Origin: Haloterrigena salifodinae
Lineage (GTDB): Archaea; Halobacteriota; Halobacteria; Halobacteriales; Natrialbaceae
NCBI RefSeq assembly: GCF_003977755.1
Contig: NZ_RQWN01000002.1
Location: 62,001-126,000 of the forward strand
DNA: 64,000 bases
Direction: 5' to 3'
Part shown: positions 34,536 to 43,470 of the stretch, in pieces
Numbering within the stretch: the stretch's first letter is position 1
Layout of the letters: each line of letters starts with the position of its first letter
Notes under the pieces: model-generated
The model's input: only the letters and a program-made list of their open reading frames with translations
Databases searched by the model: none
What the model was told of the DNA's origin: nothing
Program-made: the position numbers and the translations under genes

Positions 34536-35723
34536 TCAGTCGCCGCCCATGATGTGCTCGATCAGCGGACTCTCGTCCTCGCCGAGCGCCGACTGAACCA
34601 GCAGGTGTCCGCCGAGCACCGACGGGCTGATCACCGCGTCCGCGCCGGCGTGCTCGAGCTTTCGCGTGTTCTCGCGGTCGGTCGCGGCCGAGACGATGCG
34701 GGTCTCGGGGGCGAGTTGGCGCGCGGTGAGGATCGCCAGCGCGTCTTCGGCGTCGTGATTCGTGGCGACGAGGATCGCGCTCGCGCGGTCGATCTTCGCT
34801 CGCTGGAGCGGCTCCTCGTCGCTGGGGTCGCCCCGTATCACCGCCAGGCCGCGGTCGGTCAGCGTCTGTGCGGCCTCGCGGTCGCCGGTCACGACGACGA
34901 ACTCCCGGTTGTTGGCCGCGAGTTCGTCGACGATCGGTTCCGTCAGTTCGCCGTAGCCGAGCACGAGGACGTGGTCCTCGAGTAACTCGAGTTGTGAGTC
35001 GGTCATCTTTCCGAGTGTCTTCGTGATGCGAGATTGGATCGCCGGTCCGACGAGCGCCCCGATGGCGATACCGAAACTGGCCACGCCGAGCACGAGCACG
35101 GACATGGTGAACAGCATCGCCTCTGTCGACGTCTGGTCCGGCGTGATGTCGCCGTAGCCGACCGTGCTCGAGGTAATCAGCGTGAAGTAGAAGGCGTCTA
35201 AGATGTTGTTGATCCCATCGAAGTCCTCGCGGAGCGCGTAGGCGCCGAAGGTTCCGTAGGCTTGCACGCCCAGCAGCGCGAAGCCGGCGGCGATCTGTGT
35301 CGTGCTCAGCGAGAGCGCCTTGTCGAAGCGCCCGTGACTGACCAGCAGCATCGGAATCGCGAGCAGCGAGAGCGCGACCAGCGGCAGCGAGTACTGACTC
35401 GACTGGAGCAGTCCCTGGGCGGCGGTCAGCGGGAGCAACAGCAGCGTCGCCCACCAACCCGCCCGCAGCCCCCGCCGAAGTGCGAGCGCGCTACCGACCA
35501 TCAGGAACCCCGTGATCGCCCCGGTGAACGCCGCTGCGCTTTGAATCGCCTCAGGGACGTACTCGCTGAGCGGCCCGCCGACGGCGTTCGTGCCGATGTT
35601 GACGATCGCCGTCGCGACCGAGAGCCCGGCGACGATCAGCGCCAGCGCGACGGCTGCCCGCATCGAGAGGACCCGATGCCAGTTGTCGGGCAGCCGCGAT
35701 CGAAGCGACCGGTCGTCGGCCAT
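34536..35723 (-). CDS. potassium channel with TrkA-N (RCK) domain
   Basis: 395 residues. About six helices (20-42, 55-80, 84-100, 104-125, 140-160 and 200-225), then the pore with selectivity filter TVGYGD (about 190-195), and a cytoplasmic NAD-binding TrkA-N domain from about 250 (HVLVLGYGELTEPIVDEL, Rossmann GxGxxx). It would conduct K+ under ligand control, important for the high-K+ cytoplasm. It is divergent from two overlapping TrkA-C membrane genes. Confidence 0.93.
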   Translation of the reverse strand: MADDRSLRSRLPDNWHRVLSMRAAVALALIVAGLSVATAIVNIGTNAVGGPLSEYVPEAIQSAAAFTGAITGFLMVGSALALRRGLRAGWWATLLLLPLTAAQGLLQSSQYSLPLVALSLLAIPMLLVSHGRFDKALSLSTTQIAAGFALLGVQAYGTFGAYALREDFDGINNILDAFYFTLITSSTVGYGDITPDQTSTEAMLFTMSVLVLGVASFGIAIGALVGPAIQSRITKTLGKMTDSQLELLEDHVLVLGYGELTEPIVDELAANNREFVVVTGDREAAQTLTDRGLAVIRGDPSDEEPLQRAKIDRASAILVATNHDAEDALAILTARQLAPETRIVSAATDRENTRKLEHAGADAVISPSVLGGHLLVQSALGEDESPLIEHIMGGD

Positions 35724-35948
35724 ACGCCTCGATCCGCGTTGGGGTCAGTTAAACGCCTCTGTTGACGGACGTTCACAGCTACCTATCGCTTGTCAGCTCG
35801 TCAATTAGTCGTGACCCGATCGTCCCGTCCGCCCGTCGCGACTCGAGGCAGTTAGCGGCCCCTCGCTACCCGTAGGGACCGATCGCGCGCCGGCGAACGC
35901 ACCGCCGCTGTCGGTGGAGATTTAACGATTCCGTCCCACTCGCCCACA

Positions 35949-37190
35949 ATGGCGCTCCCGGTCGAAGTCCTGCTCGGCATCTATCTCGGTCTTCTGACGG
36001 GTATCGTCCCCGCGTTCGTCGCCGGCTCGCTCGGCTTTCTCGTCCGCTACTTCACCGGCGTGACGCTGCCCGGCTTCGGTGTCGTCGTCCTCGCGCTCTC
36101 GATCGCCAGCGTGCAGGGCGGCCTGCTCGGCCTCATCGAGCCCACCATCGCCCAGTCGCCGCGGCTGCTGGTCGCCGTCCTCGTCGTCCTCATGCTCGCG
36201 CTCTACGCCCACAATCAGGGGGACAAGCTCGGCGCCGAACTCCCTCGGCGGCTCTCGCTCACCTCGATCCGCCAGCGGACGCTGTCGACCGACGTCGTCG
36301 AACTCGTCGGCACCATGGGTCGGGTCACGGTCCGTCCGACCGGCGAGATCCACGACATGGAGGGCTACCCGCCGCTGTCACCGGACCTCCGCCGGTCGCT
36401 GAAGAACGGCTCGTGGCGACTCCCCGCGGATCTGCCGCTGTCGGAACTCGAGTCCCGCCTCGAGGAGCGGCTGCGGACCGACCACGATCTGGCCGACGTC
36501 AGCGTGACGATCGACGAACGGGCCCGCGCGGTGATCACCGCGGCCCCGCCCTCGGGCGGCCTCTCGAAGCGAATCCCCGACGGGCGTCGCGCCGTCTCGA
36601 TCGCGACGCTGGTCCCGACCGGGCTCGCGCGCGGCGACGAGGTGTCGATCCGCGCCGGTGAGCGAACGCTCTCCGCCACGGTGTTGAGCGCCCGGACGGA
36701 GATCGACGACGAACACGCGGCCGACGAGTCGGTCGTCCCCGACGACGAGACGCCGGTCCCCGACGGCGGCGATCCGGCGGCCGACGCCGTCCCCGCTCCC
36801 AAACCGAGCGCGGCCAGCGCCGGCGGAATCGGCCGCGTCACCGTCGCAGTCGCCCGCCGAGACGTAAAGTCGCTGCTCGAGACCGAGACGCCGAAGTTAG
36901 TCGTCCGGTCCCGTGGGACCAGCCGGGAGTTCGAGGCCTTCGCGCTGGTCAGGCGGGCCGAGCACGCGATCCGGCGACTCACCGTCGGCTCGAGTGCGGA
37001 CGCCGACGCCCGCGACGCGGCGGACGTGACGGTGCTGGCCGCCCGCCGACAGGGCAGCGAGACCGGCGGCCGTCGCAGCGGCTGGGTGTTCGCCCCCGGC
37101 ATCGAACGGTCGCTCGAGCCCGGCGACGAGGTGTTCGTCGCGGGGCCGGAGGCGGCGACCGACGAGTTCGTGGAGGCGGTCGCCAGATGA
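35949..37190 (+). CDS. membrane protein with TrkA-C (RCK_C) domains
   Basis: 413 residues. Three N-terminal helices (about 5-28, 35-60 and 68-86), then a soluble region with RCK_C-like modules (about 170-250 and 330-413), separated by an acidic Pro/Asp-rich linker (about 255-285). No pore or TrkA-N domain is present. The next gene overlaps by 4 bp (ATGA), so translation is coupled. Both are probably regulatory or auxiliary subunits in K+ or other cation handling, inferred from RCK_C and from the channel encoded divergently 225 bp away. Confidence 0.82.
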   Translation: MALPVEVLLGIYLGLLTGIVPAFVAGSLGFLVRYFTGVTLPGFGVVVLALSIASVQGGLLGLIEPTIAQSPRLLVAVLVVLMLALYAHNQGDKLGAELPRRLSLTSIRQRTLSTDVVELVGTMGRVTVRPTGEIHDMEGYPPLSPDLRRSLKNGSWRLPADLPLSELESRLEERLRTDHDLADVSVTIDERARAVITAAPPSGGLSKRIPDGRRAVSIATLVPTGLARGDEVSIRAGERTLSATVLSARTEIDDEHAADESVVPDDETPVPDGGDPAADAVPAPKPSAASAGGIGRVTVAVARRDVKSLLETETPKLVVRSRGTSREFEAFALVRRAEHAIRRLTVGSSADADARDAADVTVLAARRQGSETGGRRSGWVFAPGIERSLEPGDEVFVAGPEAATDEFVEAVAR

Positions 37191-38527
37191 CGCTGCCGGC
37201 CGCCCTCGGACTCGAGCCGATCCTCGCACAGGCGGTTTCCACGGAGGCGCTGTTCGACGCGCTCGTCGGGATCGCGGGCTTCGCGCTGCTAGCGGGCGGG
37301 ACCGCCGCCGGCGTCGCCTTCGTCTTCCGCTGGTACAGCGCCGACGGGATCCCCGAAGGGGTCGCGATCTTACTCGGCGTGTCGATGGTCGCGATCTGGC
37401 TCAACGCTCAGTCGGCGCTCCAGCAGGTGATCAGCGGCGACGCGGAACTCCTCGAGCTGAGTACGGTCGCGTTCACCGTTGCCGCGTTCGTCGCGAGCGC
37501 GATCGCCGCCGACGGCGGCCGGCGGCTGGGCGATCACCTCGCGACGGACGTCTTCGCCGTCGCGACGCCGCGGACGATCACCGAGGTCGGACAGCTGGTC
37601 CGATCGGCTGGCCGCGTCGTCGCCGTCGAACTCCCGGAGGAGATCGCGGACGTCGACGGCTACGACCCCGTCGAGGAGTCGACCAAGATCGAACTAACCG
37701 GCCACACGCTGCTGTTCCCGCGCCGGCTGTCGACCGACGACCTCCGCGAGCGACTGATCGCCCGCCTCGAGCGCGACTACGGGATCGGCCACGTCGATGT
37801 CGAGTTCGGTACCGATCGGACGATCGACTACCTGGCCCTCGGGAGCCGGCCAGCGGGCATCGGGTCGACGCTCGCGCCGGGTACCGTCGCCGTCGCGATC
37901 CGCGGCGATCCGGCGCCCGACGCCAGCCCCGGCGACGCCGTCCGAATCTGGCACCGCGACGACGACTCGCTCCGGCGGGCCGCGGGCGGGGAGCTCCGCG
38001 GGGTCGCCGACGACGTGGCCACCGTCGCCGTCGACGCCGACGACGCGGGGACGCTCTCGACCGACGAGGAGTACCGACTCGTCACGCTCCCCCGCGACCC
38101 CGGCGCCGAGCGGGACCTCGTCTCGCTGCTCCGGGCGGCCGACGAAACCGTGACCACCCTCCCCGTCGACGCGGACGATCCGCTCGAGGGCGCGGCCGTC
38201 GGCTCGCTGCCGGTGTTCGTCCTCGCGGTCGACCGCGGCGCGGCCGGCGCCGACCCGCTCGCGCTGCCGTCGGGCGAGACGCGACTCGAGGCCGGCGACG
38301 TCGCCTACGTGCTCGGCCGTCCGGACGCCCTGCGGCGGATCGGTGACCTCGAGCGGCCGCTGACGGCCGATCTCGAGTCGGATTCGGACGTGGACGCGGA
38401 TGCGGGTGCAAGTGCGGGTTCCGAGGCGAATTCCGACGCAGACTCGGATCCGGAGACCGATCCGACCGCGGACGACGAGACGGAGTCGGTCGACGACGCC
38501 CCGCCCGAACGCACCCGGGAGCGGTAG
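37187..38527 (+). CDS. second membrane protein with TrkA-C domain, coupled to the first
   Basis: 446 residues. Three helices (about 18-46, 55-75 and 88-106) and then soluble RCK_C-like modules with the same organisation as its partner (PRTITEVGQLVRSAGRVVAVELPEEI... at about 126-151; C-terminal LEAGDVAYVLGRPDALRRIGDLE). The last 55 residues are very acidic, with Asp/Ser repeats. It overlaps the preceding gene by 4 bp. Together they look like an obligate heteromeric membrane complex; the transport activity is unknown. Confidence 0.8.
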   Translation: MTLPAALGLEPILAQAVSTEALFDALVGIAGFALLAGGTAAGVAFVFRWYSADGIPEGVAILLGVSMVAIWLNAQSALQQVISGDAELLELSTVAFTVAAFVASAIAADGGRRLGDHLATDVFAVATPRTITEVGQLVRSAGRVVAVELPEEIADVDGYDPVEESTKIELTGHTLLFPRRLSTDDLRERLIARLERDYGIGHVDVEFGTDRTIDYLALGSRPAGIGSTLAPGTVAVAIRGDPAPDASPGDAVRIWHRDDDSLRRAAGGELRGVADDVATVAVDADDAGTLSTDEEYRLVTLPRDPGAERDLVSLLRAADETVTTLPVDADDPLEGAAVGSLPVFVLAVDRGAAGADPLALPSGETRLEAGDVAYVLGRPDALRRIGDLERPLTADLESDSDVDADAGASAGSEANSDADSDPETDPTADDETESVDDAPPERTRER

Positions 38528-38558
38528 CTACTTGCCGTCGGCACCGATACCGCCACGT

Positions 38559-38840
38559 ATGGCCACCGAGTGGAAGCTCTTCGCCGACCTCGCCGAACGC
38601 GCGGGCGACAAACACGTCACCGTCGACGCCGACGCCGGCGACACCGTCGGGGACGCCCTGGAGCAACTCGTCGCCGACCGGCCCGACCTCGAGGCGCGGG
38701 TCCTCGAGGACGGCGAGTTGCGCTCGCAGATCAACGTGCTCCGCAACGGGACGAACGTCTTAGTCGAGGAGGAGGGCCTGGAGACGGTGCTCGAAGAGGG
38801 AGACGAATTGGCGCTGTTCCCGCCGGTCAGCGGCGGCTAA
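38559..38840 (+). CDS. samp1: SAMP1-type ubiquitin-like small archaeal modifier (MoaD family)
   Basis: 93 residues with the beta-grasp fold and the essential C-terminal diglycine (FPPVSGG). Haloarchaeal SAMP1 is attached to target proteins by the E1-like UbaA and also serves as MoaD in molybdopterin synthesis. The N-terminal MATEWKLFADLAERAGDKHV and LRNGTNVLVEEEGLETVLEEGDELALFP match MoaD/ThiS relatives. It is convergent with the next gene, 7 bp between stops. SAMP1 versus another MoaD-like paralogue is not proven here. Confidence 0.9.
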   Translation: MATEWKLFADLAERAGDKHVTVDADAGDTVGDALEQLVADRPDLEARVLEDGELRSQINVLRNGTNVLVEEEGLETVLEEGDELALFPPVSGG

Positions 38841-38847
38841 CGGACCG

Positions 38848-39192
38848 TTACGCGCTGCTCGGTGTTTTGCGACCTCGCTCGACGGGATCCCGGCGCTCGT
38901 CGGCGACGCGATACCGGTGGGCGACGGCCGCGCCTTTCGGGTGAATCAACACGGTATCGTCGTCGCAGTAGGGTTCCTGGAACCACTCCGCGGCGGCCGG
39001 ATAGCACTCGAGCAGCGACGTGTCTTCGGTGACCGCGTCTACGGGCCTTACGTGGCGGCGGACGTCCGGAGCGACGACGACGAGGACGCCCTCGAAGCCG
39101 ACGTATCGCTCTGGCGTCTCGAGACCGTCGTCGGTGAACGCGAGGTCGCCGTCGTCGACGACCTCACCGGATTCGTACGAGGGGTTGTACAT
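38848..39192 (-). CDS. conserved-looking 114-residue soluble protein, unknown
   Basis: Acidic, no helices in the membrane, with a mixed strand/helix pattern (VGFEGVLVVVAPDVRRHV, TVLIHPKGAAVAHRYRV). Two Cys (LLECYP and EPYCDDD) could form a disulfide or bind metal. I recognise no family. It is convergent with the SAMP1 gene (7 bp apart), a spacing that leaves no separate terminators. The start at 39192 follows an AT-rich promoter-like stretch. Confidence 0.7.
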   Translation of the reverse strand: MYNPSYESGEVVDDGDLAFTDDGLETPERYVGFEGVLVVVAPDVRRHVRPVDAVTEDTSLLECYPAAAEWFQEPYCDDDTVLIHPKGAAVAHRYRVADERRDPVERGRKTPSSA

Positions 39193-39266
39193 GAGTTCTT
39201 CACCTGACTATTCTCGGATACGAATATGAACGCTCGGGAGGATGTTCTGATCCGGAAAACGCGCCG

Positions 39267-40253
39267 TCACTCGCCCGTCAGGTCAATCCCGAGCACGAAG
39301 TCCGGCTCCTCGGAGATGTCGGCACCGGCGTAGGGCACGTCGGTGACGTGACGGGGCGTCTCGGGGATCAGCACGCGCGTTTCGTCGGCCCCGAGATCGG
39401 CGGCGTCGCGGGCGATGGCCGCGAACAGCGCGCGGGCGGCGTCGACGCTCTCCCACGCACCGACGCCGTATTCGGCCCACGTCTCGGTTTCCGTCTCGGA
39501 TTCCGTTCCGGTCTCGTCGTCGCTCGAGTCGCCGTCGACCTCGCGCTCGTACATCCGCGACCGATACGCCATTCCGGCCAGCCCGTCGGGACCCTCGACG
39601 GCGAAGACGGCCGTCTCGTCGGCTGCGAGATCCGCACGGGTCAGTTCTCGGACGGCCCACGACTCCTCGGGGGCCATCGCGAGGCCGTCGAGGTGCTCGC
39701 GCGCGTCGCTGTGGGTCCAGTAGCGCCACGCCGCGGTGGGATCGCTCGAGACGCGGTAGGCGTCGTCGACCTCGGCCTCGAGGCCCGCGGCGGCGTTGGG
39801 ATCGGGGTCCGGGTGCGCGAAGCGAAACTCCGTAATCGGCTCGAAGCCGCTAGTCCGCGCGGCGCCGAAGGAGGCGGCGTTCCACGAGAAGATCATCACC
39901 CGGCCGACCGTCGCACCCTGCTCGCGGGCCCACTCGAAGGTCGCCTCGTTGAGTCGCCGACTGACGCCTCGTCGCCGATAGTCTGCCGCGACGCGCAGGC
40001 TCTGGAACCAGGCTTCGTCGTCGGTGAGCATGACACCCTGCACGATGCCCGCCGGTTCGCCGTCGACCTCCGCGAGGAACGTCTTTTTTCCCTGTCCGGG
40101 TTCGTCCTCGAGCCACTCGTGGTAGACCCGCGGGATGTAGTCGCCGCCGCGGTCCGGCCAGATATCGCCCGTGAAGTCGGCCACGGCCGCGTAGTCGTCG
40201 TGGGTCGCCCGTCGGATCTCGAGGCCGAAATCGGAGACTGAGTCGAGTACCAT
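39267..40253 (-). CDS. two-domain GNAT acetyltransferase
   Basis: 328 residues. The N-terminal GNAT domain (about 10-150) has the acetyl-CoA-binding RVAADYRRRGVSRRLNEA (about 87-104) with the R-R-x-G-V signature, then FGAARTSGFEPI. The C-terminal half (about 165-328) looks like a second, divergent GNAT-like fold with an acidic insertion. Acceptor unknown. The last residues DFVLGIDLTGE look complete. Confidence 0.9.
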   Translation of the reverse strand: MVLDSVSDFGLEIRRATHDDYAAVADFTGDIWPDRGGDYIPRVYHEWLEDEPGQGKKTFLAEVDGEPAGIVQGVMLTDDEAWFQSLRVAADYRRRGVSRRLNEATFEWAREQGATVGRVMIFSWNAASFGAARTSGFEPITEFRFAHPDPDPNAAAGLEAEVDDAYRVSSDPTAAWRYWTHSDAREHLDGLAMAPEESWAVRELTRADLAADETAVFAVEGPDGLAGMAYRSRMYEREVDGDSSDDETGTESETETETWAEYGVGAWESVDAARALFAAIARDAADLGADETRVLIPETPRHVTDVPYAGADISEEPDFVLGIDLTGE

Positions 40254-40355
40254 CGTCGATCGAACAGGGCTATCTCACGCGGTGGCGGGGGAAAGCGTTT
40301 CGCAGACGCGGTCGCCCCCGGTGGCGTCTAGACTCGGATTCGAGTCCGAGTCGGG

Positions 40356-40565
40356 CTACCGTCCGTAGTACCAGTACGAAATCGCGAGGAATGCGAGCAG
40401 CGCGCCGCCGACCGTCCCGATCCCGCCGCCGTACGGAACCTCGAGCATCTGTAACATCATCGCGCCGACCGTCCCCGCCAGCGAGAGGACGAAAAGCAGG
40501 GCGAGGCCGAGCTGCCACTGCTGGAAGCTATCGAGCATGGGGTCGTCGGTCCGTTCGTTGGCCAT
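40356..40565 (-). CDS. 69-residue two-TM membrane protein
   Basis: MANERTDDPMLDSFQQW leads to two helices (about 19-39 and 45-66) with a glycine-rich turn (VPYGGGIGTVGG) and terminal YWYYGR. A short protein of unknown function, typical of small haloarchaeal membrane peptides. Start at 40565 is favoured because the 7-residue longer reading is not acidic. Confidence 0.75.
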   Translation of the reverse strand: MANERTDDPMLDSFQQWQLGLALLFVLSLAGTVGAMMLQMLEVPYGGGIGTVGGALLAFLAISYWYYGR

Positions 40566-40646
40566 ACAACCCAATCGAACAGCCATTTGATAAGTTCTCG
40601 GTCGAACTACTCGGCGCGCTATCGAACGGTCGAGCGCGTCGTGGCC

Positions 40647-41921
40647 TTATTCCCAGGGAACCGACCGCTCCTGGATCTCGCCGGCCAGCGACGTCCCCAT
40701 CGCCTCCTCGACGTCCTCGCTGTTCTCGAGGGCCCACATCAGCTTCACCGTCGCCGTTCCCGGCAGCGTGTCGCCGGCCTCGACGACGCCGGCCTCGAGC
40801 AGGTCCCGGCCGGTGTCGTAGACCCGGTCGCAGACCCGGCCCTCGAGACATTGGCTGGTCATGACGACCGTCGTCCCGTCCTCGACGAGCTCCTCGATGC
40901 GGGGGATCAGATCGGTGTGGACGTGGCCGAGTCCGGTGCCCTCGAGGATCAGCCCCTCGCTACCCTCGACGACGTCGAGAAACGCGGGATCCATCCCCGG
41001 GGTGAACTTGAGCAGCTCGACGTCGTCCGCGAGCTCCTCGCGGAGTTCGAGATCGGCCTCGCCGCGCTGCTGGTAGTCGCGGCGGAACCCGATCTCCTCC
41101 GTGTCGTAGTCGATCTCGCCCAGCGGTGCCGCACCGACCGTCTCGAAGGCGTCCCGGCGCGAGGTGTGGTTCTTCCGGACGCGGGTGCCCCGATGGAGCG
41201 CGCAGACGTCGTCCGATTCGGAGGCGTGCATGCAGACCATGACCTCCGCGCAGTCGCTCTTGGCGGCCTCGACGGCCGAGACGGCGTTCATCACGTTATC
41301 GGAGGACGGCCGGTCCGCCGAGCGCTGGGAGCCGGTGAAGACGATCGGTACGGGCGTCTCGAGCATGAACGAGAGCGCCGACGCGGAGTACTGCATCGTG
41401 TCGGTGCCGTGCATGACGACGACGCCGTCGGCGCCGGCCTCGATCTCCTCGTACACGGCGCGGGCGAGGTCCTGCCATATTGGCGGGTCCATATTCTCCG
41501 AGAGGATGTTCGCGACGACGCGGCCGCGGTAGTTCGCGCGACCCGCCAGATCGGGCACCGCGCGCAGGACGTCCTCGGCGTCGAACTGGGCCGTCACCGC
41601 GCCCGTGCGGTAGTCGACCGTCGAGGCGATCGTTCCGCCCGTCGAGAGCAGCGAGATCGTCGGCAGGTCGTCGTCGAACTCGATCTCGGAGTCGGCGCCC
41701 TCGTCGCTGGCGTCGCCATCTTCCGGCCCCGTCGCGTCGGTCCCGTCGATTTCGTAGATGTCCTCCTCGAGCGTCTCGATCTCGGCCTCGGTCCGGTCGA
41801 CGCCGACGTTGTAGCCGCCCTCGAGTTTCACCACGAGGTGGTCGTCCGTACTCGAGGGGAGCAACACGCCTTCGTACGTGCGATCCGCGCGGTCGACGCG
41901 AACGCGATCGCCTGGATTCAT
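40647..41921 (-). CDS. gatD: Glu-tRNA(Gln) amidotransferase subunit D
   Basis: 424 residues. Asparaginase-like subunit of the archaeal GatDE enzyme, supplying ammonia to convert Glu-tRNA(Gln) into Gln-tRNA(Gln). The N-terminal domain (about 1-80) precedes the asparaginase core: STGGTIASTVDYRTG (first catalytic Thr, about 94-108) and HGTDTMQYSASAL (second Thr/Asp, about 171-183), FTGSQRSADRPSSDN (about 195-209) and a Lys-containing loop. ATG 41921 gives the family start MNPGDRVRVDRADRTY. GatE is not in this window. Confidence 0.96.
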   Translation of the reverse strand: MNPGDRVRVDRADRTYEGVLLPSSTDDHLVVKLEGGYNVGVDRTEAEIETLEEDIYEIDGTDATGPEDGDASDEGADSEIEFDDDLPTISLLSTGGTIASTVDYRTGAVTAQFDAEDVLRAVPDLAGRANYRGRVVANILSENMDPPIWQDLARAVYEEIEAGADGVVVMHGTDTMQYSASALSFMLETPVPIVFTGSQRSADRPSSDNVMNAVSAVEAAKSDCAEVMVCMHASESDDVCALHRGTRVRKNHTSRRDAFETVGAAPLGEIDYDTEEIGFRRDYQQRGEADLELREELADDVELLKFTPGMDPAFLDVVEGSEGLILEGTGLGHVHTDLIPRIEELVEDGTTVVMTSQCLEGRVCDRVYDTGRDLLEAGVVEAGDTLPGTATVKLMWALENSEDVEEAMGTSLAGEIQERSVPWE

Positions 41922-42041
41922 GCGTGGGCGTTGCGCGGCGGCGGACTTGAAGGCACGCTTTCCGGGATCGATCCGTCGTCTATCGGCTCGAATCTGGTCG
42001 ACGACTCGAGTACGGTGCACAGTGACTACGCTGCGACCATG

Positions 42042-42083
42042 GCAACGGGGAGTGCCCACCCTCCCCAGCCGATTCGCTCACTC
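42042..42083 (+). repeat. dispersed GC-rich repeat, copy A
   Basis: Begins GCAACGGGGAGTGCCCACCC and continues CCCCAGCCGATTCGCTCACT. GGGGAG at 42047-42052 and CTCCCC at 42061-42066 form a perfect 6-bp hairpin with an 8-nt loop. Two similar copies lie at 47294 and 52389. It is between gatD and the 65-residue membrane protein, in a 309-bp gap with no gene. Confidence 0.7.
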
Positions 42084-42230
42084 CGAAGTCGCTCGCTCAT
42101 CCCTCGCGCAATGTCGCTGCGCAGTTCGCTGTTCGCTCACTGCGCCGAAGCGCGCGCCACAGTATCTACTTCCGTACCAGCGTTCCGTTCGCCGGATAAC
42201 CGCGCGAAACCCCCTCTGACCTCGAGCCGC

Positions 42231-42428
42231 TCAGCTGAACAACCCGATCAGAACCAGCCCCAGCCCGGTCAACAGTAGCACGCCCGCGATCATCGCGGTC
42301 AGCAACTGCAGCGTCGATGCGGCGTCCTCGGGAACGTCGAGCCGCGGATAGAGCCGTCGGCCGGCTATCAGCACCCCGATCCCCAGGGCGAGCGCACTGA
42401 CGCCGAACGCGACCAGCTCGGTGCTCAT
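42231..42428 (-). CDS. 65-residue two-TM membrane protein
   Basis: Two helices (about 3-24 and 39-62) flank a short basic/acidic loop (RRLYPRLDVPEDAAS). No family recognised. It lies 99 bp downstream of another small two-TM protein on the same strand (42528-42737), and may share its transcript. Confidence 0.75.
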   Translation of the reverse strand: MSTELVAFGVSALALGIGVLIAGRRLYPRLDVPEDAASTLQLLTAMIAGVLLLTGLGLVLIGLFS

Positions 42429-42527
42429 CCATGGGTGGTACCGCGGCCAGCGTGAAAAGGGAGGGCCCCGCGACTCGAGGGTCGAGAACGTCCGTTGCCG
42501 GCTGAGAAGCGAAGTCGATCGACCGAC

Positions 42528-42737
42528 TCAGGCGATGTACGCACTCGCAGCGGCCCGCAGGAAGACGGCGCCGATCACGAGTCCGCAGAGCGCGATCCCC
42601 AGCCCGAGCAGCCGGGCCAGATCGGTCATCAGCTCCGGATACTCCGGTTGGGGCTCCAAGTTCGCGACGAGAACGTAACAGAAGACACCGCCGCCGGCCG
42701 CGATGAGGCCGAACGTCGCGGGCGCGAGCCAGCTCAT
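42528..42737 (-). CDS. 69-residue two-TM membrane protein
   Basis: Two helices (about 6-24 and 46-66) separated by a 20-residue acidic loop containing Pro (EPQPEYPELMTDLARLLG). No family recognised. It is divergent from the 212-residue membrane protein, with 80 bp between starts. Confidence 0.75.
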   Translation of the reverse strand: MSWLAPATFGLIAAGGGVFCYVLVANLEPQPEYPELMTDLARLLGLGIALCGLVIGAVFLRAAASAYIA

Positions 42738-42817
42738 ACCCCCGGTGGGTAGCCCGCGGTCGTATATCCTGTGGCCGATGGGAAAGACCCATGCTGTCGG
42801 CTGCCCAACGAGAACGT

Positions 42818-43456
42818 ATGAGCGATCGCTCGGACGAGGTCACCGAGAGCCGGGACACCGACGACCTCTTAGAGGAGACCGAGAGCCTGCTCTCGGGGTC
42901 GGACGTCGAGGCCGATTCCGGGACCGGAGCGGCGTCGACGCCGGAGGATCGGCCGGAGGCTAGCGGGGACGTCGGGGCGATCGACGACCCGCTCGGCTCC
43001 GGCACGCTGCAGTCGTCCGACGAACCCGCGCCGTCGACGGCCGCGCCCGCGGAGTCGTCTAGCTCGTGGCTCGGACGGTTGCGTGACCGACTTACGCCGG
43101 GGCGCTCGCCAGGCGACTACTTCTCGCCGCGGGCGTTTCTCGCGCTGGTGCTCCTCGTCGGCGCCGGGCTGGTCGGCGGCGGGATGCTGATCCCGTTCGC
43201 CGGCCGAATGCTCGGCATGCTCGGCGTCGCCTTCGTCGTCGGTCTGCTCACCTCGAAACGGCGCTACCTCGAGATGGGCGCCGCCGGGACCGCCGTCGGC
43301 GGCGTATCGGCCGTGCTCAGCCACGCTGTCCTCGCGATCGCCGGCTCCACGCAGGCCGTCCTCGCCGTCGGCGTGACGATCGGGCTGGTCGGCTGTCTGC
43401 TGGGCTACTACTTCGGACGCGATCTGCGAAACGGGCTCACCCAGGATATCGAATAA
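42818..43456 (+). CDS. membrane protein with acidic N-terminal extension
   Basis: 212 residues. The first about 95 residues are acidic and disordered (Glu, Asp and Ser rich). Three or four helices follow (about 108-128, 132-152, 157-178 and 182-203). No domain recognised. The start MSDRSDEV at 42818 is preferred over 42791. It is convergent with the ArsR-type gene (14 bp between stops). Confidence 0.75.
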   Translation: MSDRSDEVTESRDTDDLLEETESLLSGSDVEADSGTGAASTPEDRPEASGDVGAIDDPLGSGTLQSSDEPAPSTAAPAESSSSWLGRLRDRLTPGRSPGDYFSPRAFLALVLLVGAGLVGGGMLIPFAGRMLGMLGVAFVVGLLTSKRRYLEMGAAGTAVGGVSAVLSHAVLAIAGSTQAVLAVGVTIGLVGCLLGYYFGRDLRNGLTQDIE

Positions 43457-43470
43457 TTGTGCTCGGCGGC

